Shown here: positions 4,947-6,016 of the stretch, piece by piece
Position numbering within the stretch: the stretch's first letter is position 1
Layout: each line of letters begins with the position of its first letter
Assembly (NCBI GenBank): GCA_013001805.1
Contig: JABDLW010000897.1
Span: forward strand, 1 to 6,016
DNA length: 6,016 bases
Direction of reading: 5' to 3'
Source of the DNA: Saprospiraceae bacterium
Lineage (GTDB): Bacteria; Bacteroidota; Bacteroidia; Chitinophagales; Saprospiraceae
The notes under the pieces: model-generated
What the model was told of the DNA's origin: nothing
Database searches by the model: none
What the model saw: the letters and a program-made list of their open reading frames with translations, nothing else
Program-made: the position numbers and the translations under genes

Positions 4947-6016
4947 TCAAACCTGAAAAACTCCGGTGTTAAATTTCTCCAATGATCCATGATTCGCTGC
5001 CTCGATTCCCAGACTAATCACTTTTCTGGTTTCGACGGGATCAATGATGGCATCTATCCAAAGGCGGGCAGCGGCGTAGTATGGAGATGTCTGGAGCTCG
5101 TAGTCACTCTTGATCTGTTCCAGCAACTCCTTTTCCTTTGCCGGATCGATCTCCTCCCCTTTTGCCTTGAGAGCACTCACTTTGATCTGCAGCAGTACTT
5201 CGGCGGCTTGCGTTCCCCCCATCACTGCAATCCGGGCTGAAGGCCATGCGACAATTAAACGGGGATCATATGCTTTCCCACACATGGCATAATTTCCAGC
5301 GCCATAAGAATTTCCAACGATAATGCTGAACTTGGGCACTGTGCTATTTGCTACTGCGTTCACCATTTTAGCTCCGTCTTTTATGATTCCCCCATGTTCA
5401 GACCGGGTACCAACCATAAATCCCGTGACATCATGTATAAAAATCAAGGGAAGCTGCTTTTGATTGCAGAGCATGATGAATCTCGCTGCTTTGTCTGCTG
5501 AGTCAGAATATATGACACCACCAAATTGCATTTCACCGGTTCTGGTTTTGACCAACTCCCGGTTGTTGGCCACGATACCCACCGCCCAACCATCAATTCT
5601 CGCGTAAGCACAGATGATCGTTTTACCATACCCTTCCTTGTACTGGGTGATCTTAGAGTCATCGACCAGAGCTTTCAGTAGCTCCAGCATGCTGTATGGT
5701 TTTGTCCGATCTTCGGGAATTATTCTATAAATCGATTTTCCTGAAGGTAGTCGTGGTTCTTCGCGGGCAAATCCGATCGTTTTTGGAGGTGCCATATGCT
5801 GCACCAATTCTTTGATTCGATCCAGGCAGCTTTGGTCATCAGGCATCTTATGATCAATGATTCCCGAGATTTCACTTTGAGTGAGCGCACCACCGAGAGT
5901 TTGCGTATCAACTTCTTCGCCAATTGCTGCCTTAACCAGGTAGGGGCCTGCTAAAAAAATCGAACCGGTACCTTCAACAATCAGGGATTCATCCGACATA
6001 ATCGGCAGGTATGCGC
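4947..6016 (-). CDS. Acyl-CoA carboxylase carboxyltransferase (beta) subunit, methylcrotonyl-CoA carboxylase type, C-terminal part
   Basis: This is the C-terminal 355 residues of a protein that should be about 520-550 long. The first ATG in the window (5999) is internal: the frame stays open to the right edge and adds AYLPI before MSDES, matching the conserved GGAY-x-P-x-M-x-D/S-E segment of this family. The start is therefore outside the window. Numbering from that Met, IFLAGP (14-19) is the methylcrotonyl-type signature (propionyl-type enzymes differ here). DVTGFMVG (190-197), GNSYGAGNYAMCGKAYDPR (229-247) and AVMGG (258-262) form the C-terminal crotonase-like half that binds carboxybiotin or acyl-CoA. 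The subunit moves the carboxyl group from biotin, carried by the alpha subunit, to an acyl-CoA. It works in the cytoplasm, probably in leucine or branched acyl-CoA breakdown. The segment before YSDSA is longer than in human MCCB, so the substrate may be another acyl-CoA. The alpha subunit is not in the window. Confidence 0.93.
   Translation of the reverse strand, partial: AYLPIMSDESLIVEGTGSIFLAGPYLVKAAIGEEVDTQTLGGALTQSEISGIIDHKMPDDQSCLDRIKELVQHMAPPKTIGFAREEPRLPSGKSIYRIIPEDRTKPYSMLELLKALVDDSKITQYKEGYGKTIICAYARIDGWAVGIVANNRELVKTRTGEMQFGGVIYSDSADKAARFIMLCNQKQLPLIFIHDVTGFMVGTRSEHGGIIKDGAKMVNAVANSTVPKFSIIVGNSYGAGNYAMCGKAYDPRLIVAWPSARIAVMGGTQAAEVLLQIKVSALKAKGEEIDPAKEKELLEQIKSDYELQTSPYYAAARLWIDAIIDPVETRKVISLGIEAANHGSLEKFNTGVFQV

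Noticed and set aside
5444..5923. Two shorter minus-strand frames (5444-5662 and 5720-5923) inside the carboxyltransferase gene
   Set aside because: They are frame-shifted shadows of the carboxyltransferase gene, whose own frame carries continuous family motifs.

Overview
The window is an ordinary chromosomal segment of mixed housekeeping genes, most likely from a member of the Bacteroidota. The evidence is indirect. No gene has a convincing Shine-Dalgarno sequence. Two upstream regions contain the TAnnTTTG -7 box typical of that phylum. Base composition looks moderate, with AT-rich spacers. Finer placement is not possible from the sequence alone.

Layout from left to right: (1) the N-terminal 123 codons of a Gfo/Idh/MocA-family NAD(P)-dependent oxidoreductase, minus strand, running off the left edge; (2) a 238-bp spacer with an interrupted hairpin; (3) a 572-residue patatin-like phospholipase, minus strand, with a two-helix membrane insertion after the catalytic domain; (4) a 317-bp divergent spacer with a candidate promoter for the patatin gene and a cluster of mutually exclusive stems on the side of the next gene; (5) a Dabb-fold small protein, plus strand, followed by a possible terminator; (6) a plus-strand gene for a probable lipoprotein with one CxxCH haem-c motif, preceded by an inverted repeat abutting a -7 box; (7) convergent to it, a THUMP-domain rRNA guanine-N2 methyltransferase (RlmL-like), minus strand; (8) 54 bp upstream of that and on the same strand, the C-terminal two thirds of the carboxyltransferase (beta) subunit of a biotin-dependent acyl-CoA carboxylase of the methylcrotonyl-CoA carboxylase type, running off the right edge.

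The genes do not form one recognisable pathway. The only plausible co-transcribed pair is the carboxyltransferase followed by the methyltransferase. The patatin has no cyclic-nucleotide synthase or other defence partner here, and there is no mobile element, CRISPR array, tRNA or rRNA. I did not find a convincing new multi-gene system. The most unusual items are the membrane-anchored patatin architecture, the single-haem lipoprotein with no recognised family, and small non-coding structures near the two plus-strand genes.
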